From Haloterrigena sp. H1 (GTDB lineage Archaea > Halobacteriota > Halobacteria > Halobacteriales > Natrialbaceae), in assembly GCF_005938085.1 (NCBI RefSeq), contig NZ_SMZK01000001.1, positions 2,356,001 to 2,420,000 of the forward strand: DNA of 64,000 nucleotides, written 5' to 3'. Under the pieces are notes generated by a model. The model did not search any database. It was not told the origin of the DNA and saw only the letters and a list, made by a program, of their open reading frames with translations. Shown piece by piece: positions 26,092 through 34,376 of the stretch. Position 1 is the stretch's first letter. Each line of letters opens with the position of its first letter. A program made the position numbers and the translations under genes.

Positions 26092-27148
26092 CGTCGTGGG
26101 GTTCGACTGTCCCGTCTTCGGCGTCACCCACGCCCAGCGCGCCCAGCAGTCGGTCGTTCGCTGGCCGATCCTTGATCGCGACGCGGACGTGCGAGTCGAG
26201 CGCGCGGAACGTCGTCGCGTCCCGGATCGCCACGCCGGCCGCTCGGGCGTCGCTGATCACCGTCGCCACGTCACGGTCGCCGACATCACAGAGGAGATAA
26301 GGTGCGTCCGAGTCGTGGACGTCGAATCGTTGCTCGAGCGCCGCATGCATCCGCTCGCGCTCGCTGGCGACGCGCTCGCGGGTCTCGCGGACGAACTCGT
26401 CCTGTCGGAGACAGTGTGCGCCGACGCGAGCGGCCGGCGTGCCGAGCGACCACGCACGGCGGGCGGTCGCGAGCGCGTCCCGCCGCTCGCCGCGTGCGAC
26501 GGCGAAGCCGGCACGAAGCCCTGGCAGGCCGAACAGCTTGGTCAGCGAACGGGCGACAACGACGTGGTCACGGCCCAGTTCGGCCGCTGACGGCCGGTCG
26601 GTGAAGCCGAGAAACGCCTCGTCGACCAGCAGGGTCGTGTCGGCGGCCCCACACCGGTCGACGAGCCTCTCGAGCGCGTCCTCCCCGATCGCATCGCCGG
26701 TCGGATTGTTCGGCGTACAGACCACCGCCAGCGCACACGGCTCGAGCACTGAGGGCCCGAGTTCGTGTAGTTCGTCGTAGCGAACGAATCGCGGCGTCGC
26801 CCCCTGGAGCCGGACTTCGCGAGCGTACTCTCCGAAACTCGGGTAGGGCACCAGCGCCTCGTCGCCGGGCTCGAGCGCCTGCTCCATCGCCAGCCGGATC
26901 GCGGCGAGTCCGCCGGGGGTCGGGATCACCTGCTCGGGCTCGCAGCCGACGAACGACGCTGCCGCCGCACAGTACCCGTGGTAGTCGTCGTCCGGATAGC
27001 GCCGTGACTCCTCGAGTGCAGCCGTATACACGTCCGCGACCCCGGCCGGCGTCCGTGGGTTGGTGTTCGCCGAGAAGTCCAGTACGTCGCGGTCGGGTTC
27101 GCCGCCGTGGGGCACCCGCGAGCCGGCGCGGATCGCGTCAGGGTCCAC
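26084..27148 (-). CDS. cobD: L-threonine-O-3-phosphate decarboxylase CobD-like (class I/II aminotransferase fold)
   Basis: A PLP enzyme that makes aminopropanol phosphate for the lower-loop linker of cobamides. Family features: FSANTNPRTP near residues 25-34, RYPDDDY near 50-56, VCTPNNPTGD near 143-152, VDEAFLGF near 175-182, and the PLP lysine in ARSLTKLFGLPGLR near 204. Context in the operon separates it from histidinol-phosphate aminotransferase (HisC), which is similar. The GTG at 27148 gives MDPDAIRAGSRVPHGG and an 11-base overlap with cobT; ATG 27190 would add 14 weakly supported residues and a 53-base overlap. Confidence 0.82.
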   Translation of the reverse strand: MDPDAIRAGSRVPHGGEPDRDVLDFSANTNPRTPAGVADVYTAALEESRRYPDDDYHGYCAAAASFVGCEPEQVIPTPGGLAAIRLAMEQALEPGDEALVPYPSFGEYAREVRLQGATPRFVRYDELHELGPSVLEPCALAVVCTPNNPTGDAIGEDALERLVDRCGAADTTLLVDEAFLGFTDRPSAAELGRDHVVVARSLTKLFGLPGLRAGFAVARGERRDALATARRAWSLGTPAARVGAHCLRQDEFVRETRERVASERERMHAALEQRFDVHDSDAPYLLCDVGDRDVATVISDARAAGVAIRDATTFRALDSHVRVAIKDRPANDRLLGALGVGDAEDGTVEPHDDD

Positions 27149-28151
27149 TGTTGCCCTCTGCGGCGTCGTTTTCGATGCCGAGTCGGTCACAGACCGTCTC
27201 GAGTCGGTCTCTGACCTCGCTCATCCGGCCGTCGGGGACCAGCGAGAGCGCGCCGCCCATCCCGACGCCTTCCTTGGCTTCGCCGGCGCAGTAGCGCTCC
27301 ATGGCGACGTGGTCGCTCTCGTCGAAGCCGGGATCGGTGACGGTGAGGTCACAGCCGAGGCGATCGCAGGTCTCGGCGAGTCGGTCGCCCTGCTCGTCGG
27401 CGACGAACGAGGTGGTCGCGATCGATAGGTCCGTGTCGATCCCGGCATGGCGCAACAGGGCCGCGACGGCCACCATCTGCGTGCCGCCGGCCAGCGTCAC
27501 GTCGGTGCCGCTCTCGAGCGCGCCGGCGGCGACGCCGGTCACCGTCGGCTGGACGGGATCACCGGCGGCTTCGATGGCCTCGAGCGGCGCGCCGTCGCAG
27601 TCGCCAGCCTCGAGGTCGCTTTCGGCCAGCGCCTCGTCGACGACCCGTCGCTTGCGCTCGATCGGGTTCTCGGGCAGCGACGAGGAGACGCCGCCCGGCT
27701 CGCCAAGCGCGGTGAGGACGCCGAGTGCCGTGGTCGTCCCGCCGGGGACCGTCTCGCCGATCATGACCTCGTCGTCCGGCAGGCTCGCGCCGAAGTCGTA
27801 GGCGCGGTCGAAAGTAGCGCTTGCGTTGGGGACCGCCGCAGATTCGCGGACGTCGACGCCCGGCTGAGCGCCGAGGTCGACTGTCGGCGCGGCCGTCGAC
27901 TTGGCAAGTCCCGCATCGATCACGGACAGGTCGAAGCCGACGACCTCACGGACCGCGCGGGTCACGGCTGCAGGCGTCGGACAGCCGGTCGGACTCACCG
28001 GCGTCACCGGCGCTGCGGTCGGCTCGCCGTACGTGAGGATTTCGACGTCCGCCGAGGGCGTATGCGCCATCAGCTCGGGGGCGGCCCCGGCAGCACTGAT
28101 GCCGTCGATCAGCGCCGTCTCGGTCGTTCCGGCAGCGAGGAGGACACGCAT
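27138..28151 (-). CDS. cobT: Nicotinate-nucleotide-dimethylbenzimidazole phosphoribosyltransferase CobT, archaeal type
   Basis: Activates the lower-ligand base to its alpha-ribotide, using nicotinate mononucleotide. The 337-residue protein is of the archaeal type; recognisable segments are VIDAGLAKSTAAPTVDLG near 77-94, GETVPGGTTTALGVLTALG near 132-150, and VTLAGGTQMVAVAALLRHAG near 218-237. The catalytic acid region is near the C-terminus (GVGMGGALSLVPDG). It abuts cobY, one base separating its ATG from the cobY stop, so coupling is likely. The true base activated in this organism is not known. Confidence 0.86.
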   Translation of the reverse strand: MRVLLAAGTTETALIDGISAAGAAPELMAHTPSADVEILTYGEPTAAPVTPVSPTGCPTPAAVTRAVREVVGFDLSVIDAGLAKSTAAPTVDLGAQPGVDVRESAAVPNASATFDRAYDFGASLPDDEVMIGETVPGGTTTALGVLTALGEPGGVSSSLPENPIERKRRVVDEALAESDLEAGDCDGAPLEAIEAAGDPVQPTVTGVAAGALESGTDVTLAGGTQMVAVAALLRHAGIDTDLSIATTSFVADEQGDRLAETCDRLGCDLTVTDPGFDESDHVAMERYCAGEAKEGVGMGGALSLVPDGRMSEVRDRLETVCDRLGIENDAAEGNSGP

Positions 28152-28751
28152 CTAGCGGCCCTCCGCCGACCGGGACAGCCGATCGGCTGCGATCCGTGCG
28201 TCTTCGAGCCGGTTCACGTTCACTGCAAGTCGCGAGTCGTCGTGTACGTCGATCATGGATGTGGAATCGGATGCGGTGCCGACGACGTTGACCCCGGTCG
28301 GCGCGAGGTGGTCGTTCGAGTCGAGTTGCGTGTCGATGCTGACACCGAGTCGGCGCTTGAGCGCGACGGGGACGCAGACGGTCCGCGAGGCGTCGCTGTC
28401 GCCGTGGGCCGCGAGCACGCGATCGATAACGGGGGCCTCGAGCAGCGGCAGATCCGCGGCGACGGTGAGGATCGGCGGGGAGAGATCAGGGCGCTTGAGG
28501 AGACTCATCAAATCGGCCACGTAGCCCTCACCGGCCGTTTCGATCGTCGTCACGCCGTCTGTTGCCTCGAGATGCGCCCGCGTCTCGGGTGCGTTCGGCG
28601 AGACGGCGGCGTAGATCGTCTCGAGTCGGCTGGCCGAAAGGCCCGACAGGACGTGGGCGATCATCGGCGTCCCGGCGATCGGGTGCAGCGGCTTTTCATG
28701 GGCGCTCTCGAGGCGGGTCCCTTTCCCGCCACACATCACGAGAGCGTCCAT
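28152..28751 (-). CDS. cobY: GTP:adenosylcobinamide-phosphate guanylyltransferase CobY (archaeal)
   Basis: Transfers GMP to adenosylcobinamide phosphate, replacing bacterial CobU in archaea. The 199-residue nucleotidyltransferase has the signature MCGGKGTRLESAHEKPLHPI at residues 6-25 and the metal-binding region TVAADLPLLEAPVID near 95-109. It has no kinase domain, as expected for CobY. Its stop abuts the cobT start and its own start overlaps cobS by 16 bases. Confidence 0.88.
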   Translation of the reverse strand: MDALVMCGGKGTRLESAHEKPLHPIAGTPMIAHVLSGLSASRLETIYAAVSPNAPETRAHLEATDGVTTIETAGEGYVADLMSLLKRPDLSPPILTVAADLPLLEAPVIDRVLAAHGDSDASRTVCVPVALKRRLGVSIDTQLDSNDHLAPTGVNVVGTASDSTSMIDVHDDSRLAVNVNRLEDARIAADRLSRSAEGR

Positions 28752-29494
28752 GCGATCACCCCCAGATGGATGCCGGCGATGCGGCCGATCTCGTTGGCCG
28801 CGCCGAAGATGTCGCCGTTGATCCCCCCGAGATGGCGAGTCGCCCAGTACCAGGGGAAGCCGACGCCGGCGACGGCTCCACAGAGCGCGACCGCACCGAG
28901 CGGCGGCTGCGGGACAGCAACCGTCGCGAAGGCAATCGCTGCGGGCGCGAGGAACGACCTGGCGGTGGCCCCGTCGGTGAACTGCTTGCCCATGCCCTCG
29001 GCGACCGCGTCCCCGAAACAGGCCAGCGCAGCCATCCCGAGTTTGGTTCCGACTTCGGCACCGATCGCGACGGCGACCGCCGCACGGACGGGGAGGCCGG
29101 CCAGTCCGAGGCCACCGAGCGCCAGCGCGGCGACGGCGATCGATACTGCAAGCAGCGCGCCAACGCCGGTCGTCGTATCCTTGAGCACCTCGCGGCGGCG
29201 CTCCCTGTCGCCGTGGACGACGAGCGCGTCGCCTAGGTCCGCAATGCCGTCGAGGTGGTGGATCCCCACCACGGCGTACACCGCAAGCAGGTAGCCGAGC
29301 GCGACGGTTGGGGTCGCGAGCGTCTCTACAGCGAGCAGCGGGATCGCCGCCAGCGTGCCCGCGACGAGGCCGACGATCGGAAACGCCGCCGGCGTCGTTC
29401 GAAACGCGTCCCAGTCACCCTCGCGGTAGCCGATCGGGAGCCGCGTGAGAAAGCCGAGCGCCCCGCGGACAGCGCCGAGCCAGTTGCCGATCAT
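28736..29494 (-). CDS. cobS: Adenosylcobinamide-GDP ribazoletransferase CobS
   Basis: A membrane enzyme that joins adenosylcobinamide-GDP to alpha-ribazole (phosphate) in the last step of nucleotide-loop assembly. The 252-residue protein has about six hydrophobic segments and the metal-binding signature HHLDGIADLGDAL at residues 79-91, of CDP-alcohol-transferase type. A second conserved part is GFPWYWATRHLGGINGDIFG near 213-232. Start at ATG 29494 is two bases beyond the cbiB stop; the longer frame to 29635 runs antisense-like inside cbiB and is rejected. Confidence 0.88.
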   Translation of the reverse strand: MIGNWLGAVRGALGFLTRLPIGYREGDWDAFRTTPAAFPIVGLVAGTLAAIPLLAVETLATPTVALGYLLAVYAVVGIHHLDGIADLGDALVVHGDRERRREVLKDTTTGVGALLAVSIAVAALALGGLGLAGLPVRAAVAVAIGAEVGTKLGMAALACFGDAVAEGMGKQFTDGATARSFLAPAAIAFATVAVPQPPLGAVALCGAVAGVGFPWYWATRHLGGINGDIFGAANEIGRIAGIHLGVIAWTLS

Positions 29495-29495
29495 G

Positions 29496-30461
29496 CTATG
29501 GCAGAAACACCTCCGCAAGCATACTTGACTCGAGTCCCAGCCCCGTCGACACGAGCGCGACGAGGACGGCAGCGATGACGATCGAGACGCCAGCCGCCCG
29601 GCCGACGAGCGAGACGGCTCGCTCACCGTCGGCAAGCGTCGGCAGGTCGGCGTCGGGGTTGAGGGTATAGACGTCCGGCTTCTCGAGTCGGCTCGCGAGC
29701 GCGCAGGCTATTGTCGCCATCGGCCAACCGGAGTTGGGCGAGGGTGGTACCCGTGACCACGCTCGAGCGCTGACGAGCGCGGCCGGATCGACCGCGGCGA
29801 TGGCGATCGCGGCCGCCGAGATCCGAGCGGGCAGGTACATCACGAGGTCGTCTAACCGCGCGCTCGCGGTGCCGACGGGCTTGGAGGGGTAGCCGAGCAT
29901 CGAGTCGAGCGTGTTGACCCCTTTGACCCACGCCGCAACCGCTGCGGCGGCCGGCAGCGAGATTGGCGCGAGGACGGCAAACGGGAGTAACGCCGCGACC
30001 AGTCCGTCGGCAAGGTTCTCGGCGGCGCTCTCGACGGCAGCGCTGCGAAGCTCGGCAGCCGACAGCGTCGATGCGTCCCGGCCGACCAACCCACGGACCT
30101 GCGTGCGAGCGTCCGCGAGATCGCCGTCGGTGGCCGCGACGACGGTCTGGGTCAGCTCGAGCAGCGAGCGGATGCTGATCGTCAAAAAAAGGACGACGGC
30201 GGCAACGACGCCGCCGACCATTGGGTGAACGGCTGTCGCAGCGAAGACGACACCCGCGGCGACGACGGCGGCGACGAGCGGTGCGAGGGCGGCGATGCCG
30301 ACGCCGGCCAGTCGCTGGCCGCGCTCGCTCTCGCTCCAGTCCCGGTCGAGCGCGCCGACGAGCCGGCCGAACCACGCCACCGGATGGGCGGGGGTCGGTG
30401 GCTCGCCAACCAGCAAGTCGAGGCTGACCGCCAGCCCGATGACTGCAAGCGCCGTCAGCAC
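29496..30461 (-). CDS. cbiB: Adenosylcobinamide-phosphate synthase CbiB
   Basis: A membrane protein that attaches aminopropanol (phosphate) to adenosylcobyric acid. The 321-residue protein begins (M)LTALAVIGLAVSLDLLVGEP and shows HPVAWFGRLVGALD near 26-39, LVGRDASTLSAAELRSAAVE near 119-138, AWVKGVNTLDSMLGYP near 178-193 and the C-terminal PPSPNSGWPMATIACAL near 237-253. These match CbiB/CobD. The start is a GTG at 30461, chosen from family alignment by eye; longer frames upstream lie inside the HAD gene. It is positioned between the HAD gene and cobS. Confidence 0.88.
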   Translation of the reverse strand: MLTALAVIGLAVSLDLLVGEPPTPAHPVAWFGRLVGALDRDWSESERGQRLAGVGIAALAPLVAAVVAAGVVFAATAVHPMVGGVVAAVVLFLTISIRSLLELTQTVVAATDGDLADARTQVRGLVGRDASTLSAAELRSAAVESAAENLADGLVAALLPFAVLAPISLPAAAAVAAWVKGVNTLDSMLGYPSKPVGTASARLDDLVMYLPARISAAAIAIAAVDPAALVSARAWSRVPPSPNSGWPMATIACALASRLEKPDVYTLNPDADLPTLADGERAVSLVGRAAGVSIVIAAVLVALVSTGLGLESSMLAEVFLP

Positions 30462-30501
30462 TCCGGCGACACCTCCACATAGCCAGCCCGCGGTCGTGCC
30501 C

Positions 30502-31134
30502 TCATGACTGCGCTGCCAGCGTCGCCAGTCGCGCCGGCACGTCCGCAAGCGGGCACTCCTCGAGCAACAGCGCCGTTCCTCCAACGCCTTCGATTCCGCC
30601 GTCAGCCTGCGGATCGTCGCCGACGTGGATCAACTCGTCAGGGGCGACGCCGAGTTCCTCGGCCGTCAGTTCGAAGATTTCGGTGGCGGGCTTGCGCCAG
30701 CCACAGCCGACGCTCGTGACGATCGCGTCGAAATCGTCGCGCTCGAAGTCCGAGCGGACGAGCGTCCGGCCGACCAGTTCGGGGACGCTACAGTTCGAAC
30801 AGATCGCGACCGGCCCGTGCTCTCGAGCGGCGTCGACCGCCTCGAGCGCGCCCGGTCTGGTCTCGACGGTCGGGTCGAACGCCGCGACGACCGCGCGTCT
30901 GGCCGCGTTGTGCTCGTAGTCGACGCCGCGGCTCGCGAGCGCACGCGAGACGTGTGCCGGCAGCGGCACTTCCGCGCCGTCGGGTGCGTCGACGTGAGCC
31001 TCGGTATAGGCGTCGGCCCAGTCGTCGGGAACGGCGACGTCGCGGTTCTCGAGTTCGGTCGCGACGGCTGCGGCAGGGTCCGCTGGCCGGTCGGCGGTCA
31101 CGAGCGTCCCGAAGAGGTCGAACGATACTCCCAC
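30502..31134 (-). CDS. HAD-superfamily hydrolase, first gene of the cobamide operon
   Basis: A 210-residue phosphatase-like HAD protein with an N-terminal DLFGTLVTA motif (nucleophile Asp6), a motif-II serine in ICSNCSVPEL, the lysine in GCGWRKPATEIF, and the acidic motif IV HVGDDPQADGG. It has a helical cap of type C1. It begins the run that continues into cbiB, so a job in cobamide assembly is likely. Candidates are removal of phosphate from alpha-ribazole phosphate or cobamide phosphate, which needs an enzyme not otherwise seen here. Direct evidence for that substrate is absent. Confidence 0.82.
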   Translation of the reverse strand: MGVSFDLFGTLVTADRPADPAAAVATELENRDVAVPDDWADAYTEAHVDAPDGAEVPLPAHVSRALASRGVDYEHNAARRAVVAAFDPTVETRPGALEAVDAAREHGPVAICSNCSVPELVGRTLVRSDFERDDFDAIVTSVGCGWRKPATEIFELTAEELGVAPDELIHVGDDPQADGGIEGVGGTALLLEECPLADVPARLATLAAQS

Positions 31135-31257
31135 AGTAGTGTGACTAGCACAACCTGACTTTAATTTCGCGGTCCACGGGCGACGGCTTCGCCACGCCGT
31201 CGGCGAGACCGATTCGAAGCATGGTCTCCCGTCCAGAGCCGGGAACAGGCGACAGGA

Positions 31258-31869
31258 TCAGTCGAGGCGGGCGAACGCCAGATTGCCCGAGATGTTCTTG
31301 ATGTAGATGTCGACGACGTCGCCCTCGTCGGCACCGGGGACGAAGATCGTGTAGTTGCCTTTCTCGGCAACACCGTCGCCCTTGCGACCGGTCCCAGTAA
31401 TTTCGACCGTGTAGGTCTGGCCTTCCTCGACGGCATCCTGCTGTTGTTGCTGCTGGCTGCTGGTCGAACGCTTGGTGACCGGTCGGAACGCCCCGCAGGC
31501 GTCACAGCGCAACATTGGCGTGCGGTCCTCGCGGACGAGGCGGGTGTCCGGCAGGCCACACTCCGAACAGAGGACGTACTCGTCGACGTAGGCGTCGATC
31601 GCCGCGTCGAAGTCCTTCTGGGAGAAGGTCCCGTTGTACCGGCCGCGGCCGTTCTCGAGTTTGCCGCTGGTCCCCATCTCGCGCTGGATGAACCGGTGGA
31701 GGTGTTCGGTGTCCCGCGAGAGCACGTCGGCGATCTCGTCTACGTTCTTCACGCGCGTGAATGCGCCGTCTTTCTGTGTCTCCGGATCGGGGATCTGGAG
31801 TCGCTCTTCGTCGCCCCCGATGTCGGGGACGTCCTCCATCGCTCGGTCGAGACTCGATTCGTAATCCAT
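31258..31869 (-). CDS. Translation initiation factor aIF-2 beta with C-terminal TRAM domain
   Basis: The beta subunit of the archaeal initiator-tRNA factor. The 203-residue protein has the eIF5/eIF2B-type domain (about 35-100, with TRVKNVDEIADVLSRDTEHL and NGRGRYNGTFSQKDF), a zinc ribbon with Cys101, Cys104, Cys122 and Cys125 (CSEC, CDAC), a glutamine-rich linker, and a TRAM RNA-binding domain (about 148-202, YTVEITGTGRKGDGVAEKGN). The TRAM extension is a haloarchaeal feature. Start is at ATG 31869; no partner subunit is adjacent. Confidence 0.92.
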   Translation of the reverse strand: MDYESSLDRAMEDVPDIGGDEERLQIPDPETQKDGAFTRVKNVDEIADVLSRDTEHLHRFIQREMGTSGKLENGRGRYNGTFSQKDFDAAIDAYVDEYVLCSECGLPDTRLVREDRTPMLRCDACGAFRPVTKRSTSSQQQQQQDAVEEGQTYTVEITGTGRKGDGVAEKGNYTIFVPGADEGDVVDIYIKNISGNLAFARLD

Positions 31870-32024
31870 ACACGAGAGGTGGTGACGGGGACGTAAATCC
31901 GTTCTGCTATCACGATCAGCCTCTGGGAGTGGTGATCGATCGCACTGCGGAGACCGGGCCGAGAGCCCGTCAGACTAGTCCGTTCCGCCCCCGTGCTCGG
32001 TGACCGAGCCCGCGCTCTCCTCGT

Positions 32025-32110
32025 CTATAGTAGCCACTGAAAGTCACTGGACACCCGATCGCACGACTGCTGTGCGATCGGTGTGTGAATCGTTTCAGTT
32101 GTTACTATAG
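32025..32110. repeat. 86-bp imperfect palindrome, family B
   Basis: Ends are CTATAGTAGCCACTGAAAG on the left and, read on the minus strand, CTATAGTAACAACTGAAACG on the right. The centre CCGATCGCACGACTGCTGTG with CGATCGG forms a strong hairpin. The TATAG terminus includes the TAG stop codon of the gene at 32105-32443, so the repeat ends the gene. Confidence 0.75.
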
Positions 32111-32443
32111 TTCGTCGAGGTCGCGCTCGAGATTGGCCTCGTTTGGAGTGCCGGCCTCGCCGGTGAGCTCGCCGTAGGCAGCCTCGCGGACTTCCTCCGG
32201 CGAGTCGTACTGCTCGTCCACCAGTCGGTCGAAGACGCTACCGATCGACTCCGTCTCGTTCGGCATGTCGATCGGCTCGGTAGCGTACTCCGTGGCAAGT
32301 TCCTCGCTGGTGACCGGATACTCGAGTTCGCCGAGGTCGCGTTCGACGGCCGCGAAGATCGATTCAGTGTGGTCGGCCCGCTCGGACTGGCGCTGTTCGG
32401 CGCGGTCCTGGACGCGGTCGCGATCCGGTTGCTCGTTGCTCAT
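32105..32443 (-). CDS. DUF5789-like small acidic protein
   Basis: A 112-residue protein, strongly acidic, with a central conserved-looking segment DLGELEYPVTSEELATEYAT followed by IGSVFDRLVDEQYDSPEEVR and EAAYGELTGEAG. This matches the pattern I recall for the haloarchaeal DUF5789 family of unknown function, related to small hydrophilic stress proteins. The ATG at 32443 (MSNEQPDRD) is preferred over the longer frame to 32542, which is arginine-rich and unlike haloarchaeal protein. Its TAG stop lies inside the family B palindrome. Confidence 0.68.
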   Translation of the reverse strand: MSNEQPDRDRVQDRAEQRQSERADHTESIFAAVERDLGELEYPVTSEELATEYATEPIDMPNETESIGSVFDRLVDEQYDSPEEVREAAYGELTGEAGTPNEANLERDLDEL

Positions 32444-32746
32444 CGGTGGTGGTATCGTGACCTGTCGGAAAAGCGGCCGGCCGGCGCTCGCGTGGGACCA
32501 GCCACGCTGGCTCGTTCCGTCGTGTGCGACCCGCAACAGCATCCGTATCGAACGCTGACGATGGTAGAACAGCCGTTTAAGCGACGTCTACTGCACGTAG
32601 ATGCTGTCTACTTTCGGTATAGGCTGCTCATATATAGGGCAGGATAGCCGGTACGTCAGCCTGATGATGAGTACACGATCAAGACAGTCAATGCGGTCGA
32701 ACAGATGTGTGATCGACGTCCCAGCAACTGGAGATGAGGCGTGACC
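32444..32746. other. Intergenic region upstream of the PGF-CTERM gene
   Basis: About 300 bases. It holds TATA-like CATATATAGGG near 32631-32641 and CGTTTAAGCGACG near 32574-32586 but no open frame with credible codon use. It must contain the promoters for both flanking divergent genes. Confidence 0.5.
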
Positions 32747-33664
32747 ATGGTAGGCAGTGATCACTCTCGAGTGGCGCACGTTGGGAGACGCCTCTTGGCA
32801 CTCGGACTCGGGCTGGCCGTGATCGTCGGGCTTGCTGTAACGGGGGCTGTCGGTGCGCCTCCCGATTCGAACGAAACCGTGTCGGAAGACGCATACGTCC
32901 AACCCGCACCGGAGTCTGGTGATCCGTACTTCGAGGCAGCGGCTGACGACGGGAGTTGGGTCAGTTACGACAATCCGCGCGACGAGTACCGAAATCCGTA
33001 CCTCGGGGAAGGCTCCGGGAAAATCTGTGTCACCCTGCTCAATGAGAACGGCGAACCGGTCATCGGCGAGTCGGTACCGAACACGACGGTGACGGTCCCG
33101 ACCGGCGGCGCGACGACGTGGCATTCCGAGGCCGACCCGATGACCGTCACGTTCCCGATGGACGACCACTACGAGTTCCCGCTCGATGGCGACCAGTTCG
33201 GAACGAGTCCGGACGTCGCACAGGGCGACGGCTACATGGACTCGCACTGTCTCGAATTCCACGGCAACCCCGAAGATGCGACGCTCACGTACGGCGAAGC
33301 CGAGATCAGCGGCGAGTACGCCGACCGGATCGACGTCGTCGGCTACATCCAGCAGGTCCCCGAGGGCGACGGCTGGGATACGGACATCGACCCGGTCAAA
33401 GCCGCAGAACCGTACGACGAAGCGGGCGGTGGCTGGACCTACACCAGCGATGCGTCCCACGGACAGGCCGTCGTCGTCTTGCAACTCGATGCACCAGCTG
33501 ACGAACGATTCGAATCCACCGACTCGAACCCTGGCGGGTCGAACGACTCACAGACGACTGACAACGATGAGCCGTCCACTGCCAGCGATACGATGCCCGG
33601 ATTCGGTGTGCTCACGGCCATCGTCGCACTGTCGGTTGCCGTCCTCGCACGCTATCGCAGCTAA
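32747..33664 (+). CDS. Secreted PGF-CTERM-anchored surface protein
   Basis: A 305-residue protein that should be exported and fixed to the cell surface. A Sec signal follows a basic start (RVAHVGRRLLALGLGLAVI). The mature part is acidic and beta-rich, with two cysteines (KICVTLL near 91 and DSHCLEFHG near 167) that could form a disulfide, and histidines in WHSEADP and DDHYEFP. A threonine/serine/aspartate-rich stalk leads to the C-terminal PGFGVLTAIVALSVAVLARY and a basic end, the PGF-CTERM sorting signal processed by an archaeosortase. ATG 32747 is chosen over GTG 32741. Function of the extracellular domain unknown. Confidence 0.82.
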   Translation: MVGSDHSRVAHVGRRLLALGLGLAVIVGLAVTGAVGAPPDSNETVSEDAYVQPAPESGDPYFEAAADDGSWVSYDNPRDEYRNPYLGEGSGKICVTLLNENGEPVIGESVPNTTVTVPTGGATTWHSEADPMTVTFPMDDHYEFPLDGDQFGTSPDVAQGDGYMDSHCLEFHGNPEDATLTYGEAEISGEYADRIDVVGYIQQVPEGDGWDTDIDPVKAAEPYDEAGGGWTYTSDASHGQAVVVLQLDAPADERFESTDSNPGGSNDSQTTDNDEPSTASDTMPGFGVLTAIVALSVAVLARYRS

Positions 33665-34038
33665 CGCCGACTTGCCCGGCTCGAGACACTGCAACGGCTC
33701 ACGCTCGAGTGCTGTGTCGGGACGAAAGACAGGGAATGGCTACTGATGTAGCCAGGAACCATGGAGCTTCTCGCATATGGCGACGGGGCGAACGGATCAG
33801 GCAGGAGACCCCGCCAACAGACTGTCGTACCCCCGTCTATCTGATGATTCGCTCGGGCCATTATAATACTGCTGGCCGAAACGGACGCAAAGCGATGAAG
33901 ACGGATGGAACACCGAGCTCTCGAACAGTGTCTGATCTGTCATACTATATATGTCTGAAAGTGACACATCGATACCGTGGTCGCTGCGTGAGCGTCGAAT
34001 CAATTAGATTTTCACGATCGACGCGAGACACCCGACAA
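33665..34038. other. Intergenic region
   Basis: About 370 bases with mixed composition. TATA-like CTATATATG near 33945-33953 and ATTATAATACTG near 33860-33871 are visible, but the open frames over them have poor codon use. I see no recognisable gene or RNA. Confidence 0.45.
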
Positions 34039-34266
34039 ATGGCGAATACGAACGACGCGGACGAGAACGGCCCACGAGTCCCGATCGTCTGCCCTGCCTG
34101 CGAGACGACCTCCCGCATCCCGCTTGCCGACGTGGCCGACGCAGTCGACCGTCACAACGAGCAACTCCACGACGGCGAGGACATCGCCGAGGTCGATCCC
34201 GACATCGCCGATCAGATCGCAGATCTCGTCGCGACCGAACTCGGACTTCTCGAAGACGCCGGCTAA
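34039..34266 (+). CDS. Small acidic protein with a single CPAC motif
   Basis: A 75-residue protein, MANTNDADENGPRVPIVCPA at the start, with one CxxC pair (CPAC, residues 18-21) and a second half rich in Asp and Glu (VDRHNEQLHDGEDIAEVDPD). The CxxC could bind metal by dimerisation. ATG 34039 is selected because the upstream part of the frame is not protein-like. The stop TAA at 34264-34266 directly touches the family C palindrome at 34267. Confidence 0.65.
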   Translation: MANTNDADENGPRVPIVCPACETTSRIPLADVADAVDRHNEQLHDGEDIAEVDPDIADQIADLVATELGLLEDAG

Positions 34267-34376
34267 TACTACTGGACAGGAGTCACGACGAAACCGGTCG
34301 CGAATTCGCGGCCGTCTCCACTGGCGACGGCCACATCTATGCGATCGGCGTCACGTCGGTCTGTCCGGCAGTATAA
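34267..34376 (-). repeat. About 110-bp palindromic element, family C copy 1 (inverted)
   Basis: Read on the minus strand it begins TATACTGCCGGACAGACCGA, passes through GGCCGTCGCCAGTGGAGACG and ends with TCGTCGTGACTCCTGTCCAG followed by TAGTA. The central GCCGTC/GACGGC arms form a stem. It is nearly identical in layout to copies at 35372-35483 and 36068-36176 but lies in the opposite orientation, directly after the stop codon of the gene at 34039. Confidence 0.82.

Noticed and set aside
31160..31257. Possible tRNA or hairpin RNA between the HAD gene and aIF-2 beta
   Set aside because: A GATTCGAAGC stretch recalls a T-arm, but no cloverleaf with acceptor and anticodon arms can be formed.
33797..34003. 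Minus-strand open frame of 68 codons in the 33.7-34.0 kb gap
   Set aside because: Non-acidic composition, no conserved motif, and it crosses TATA-like sequences that more likely serve the gene at 34039.
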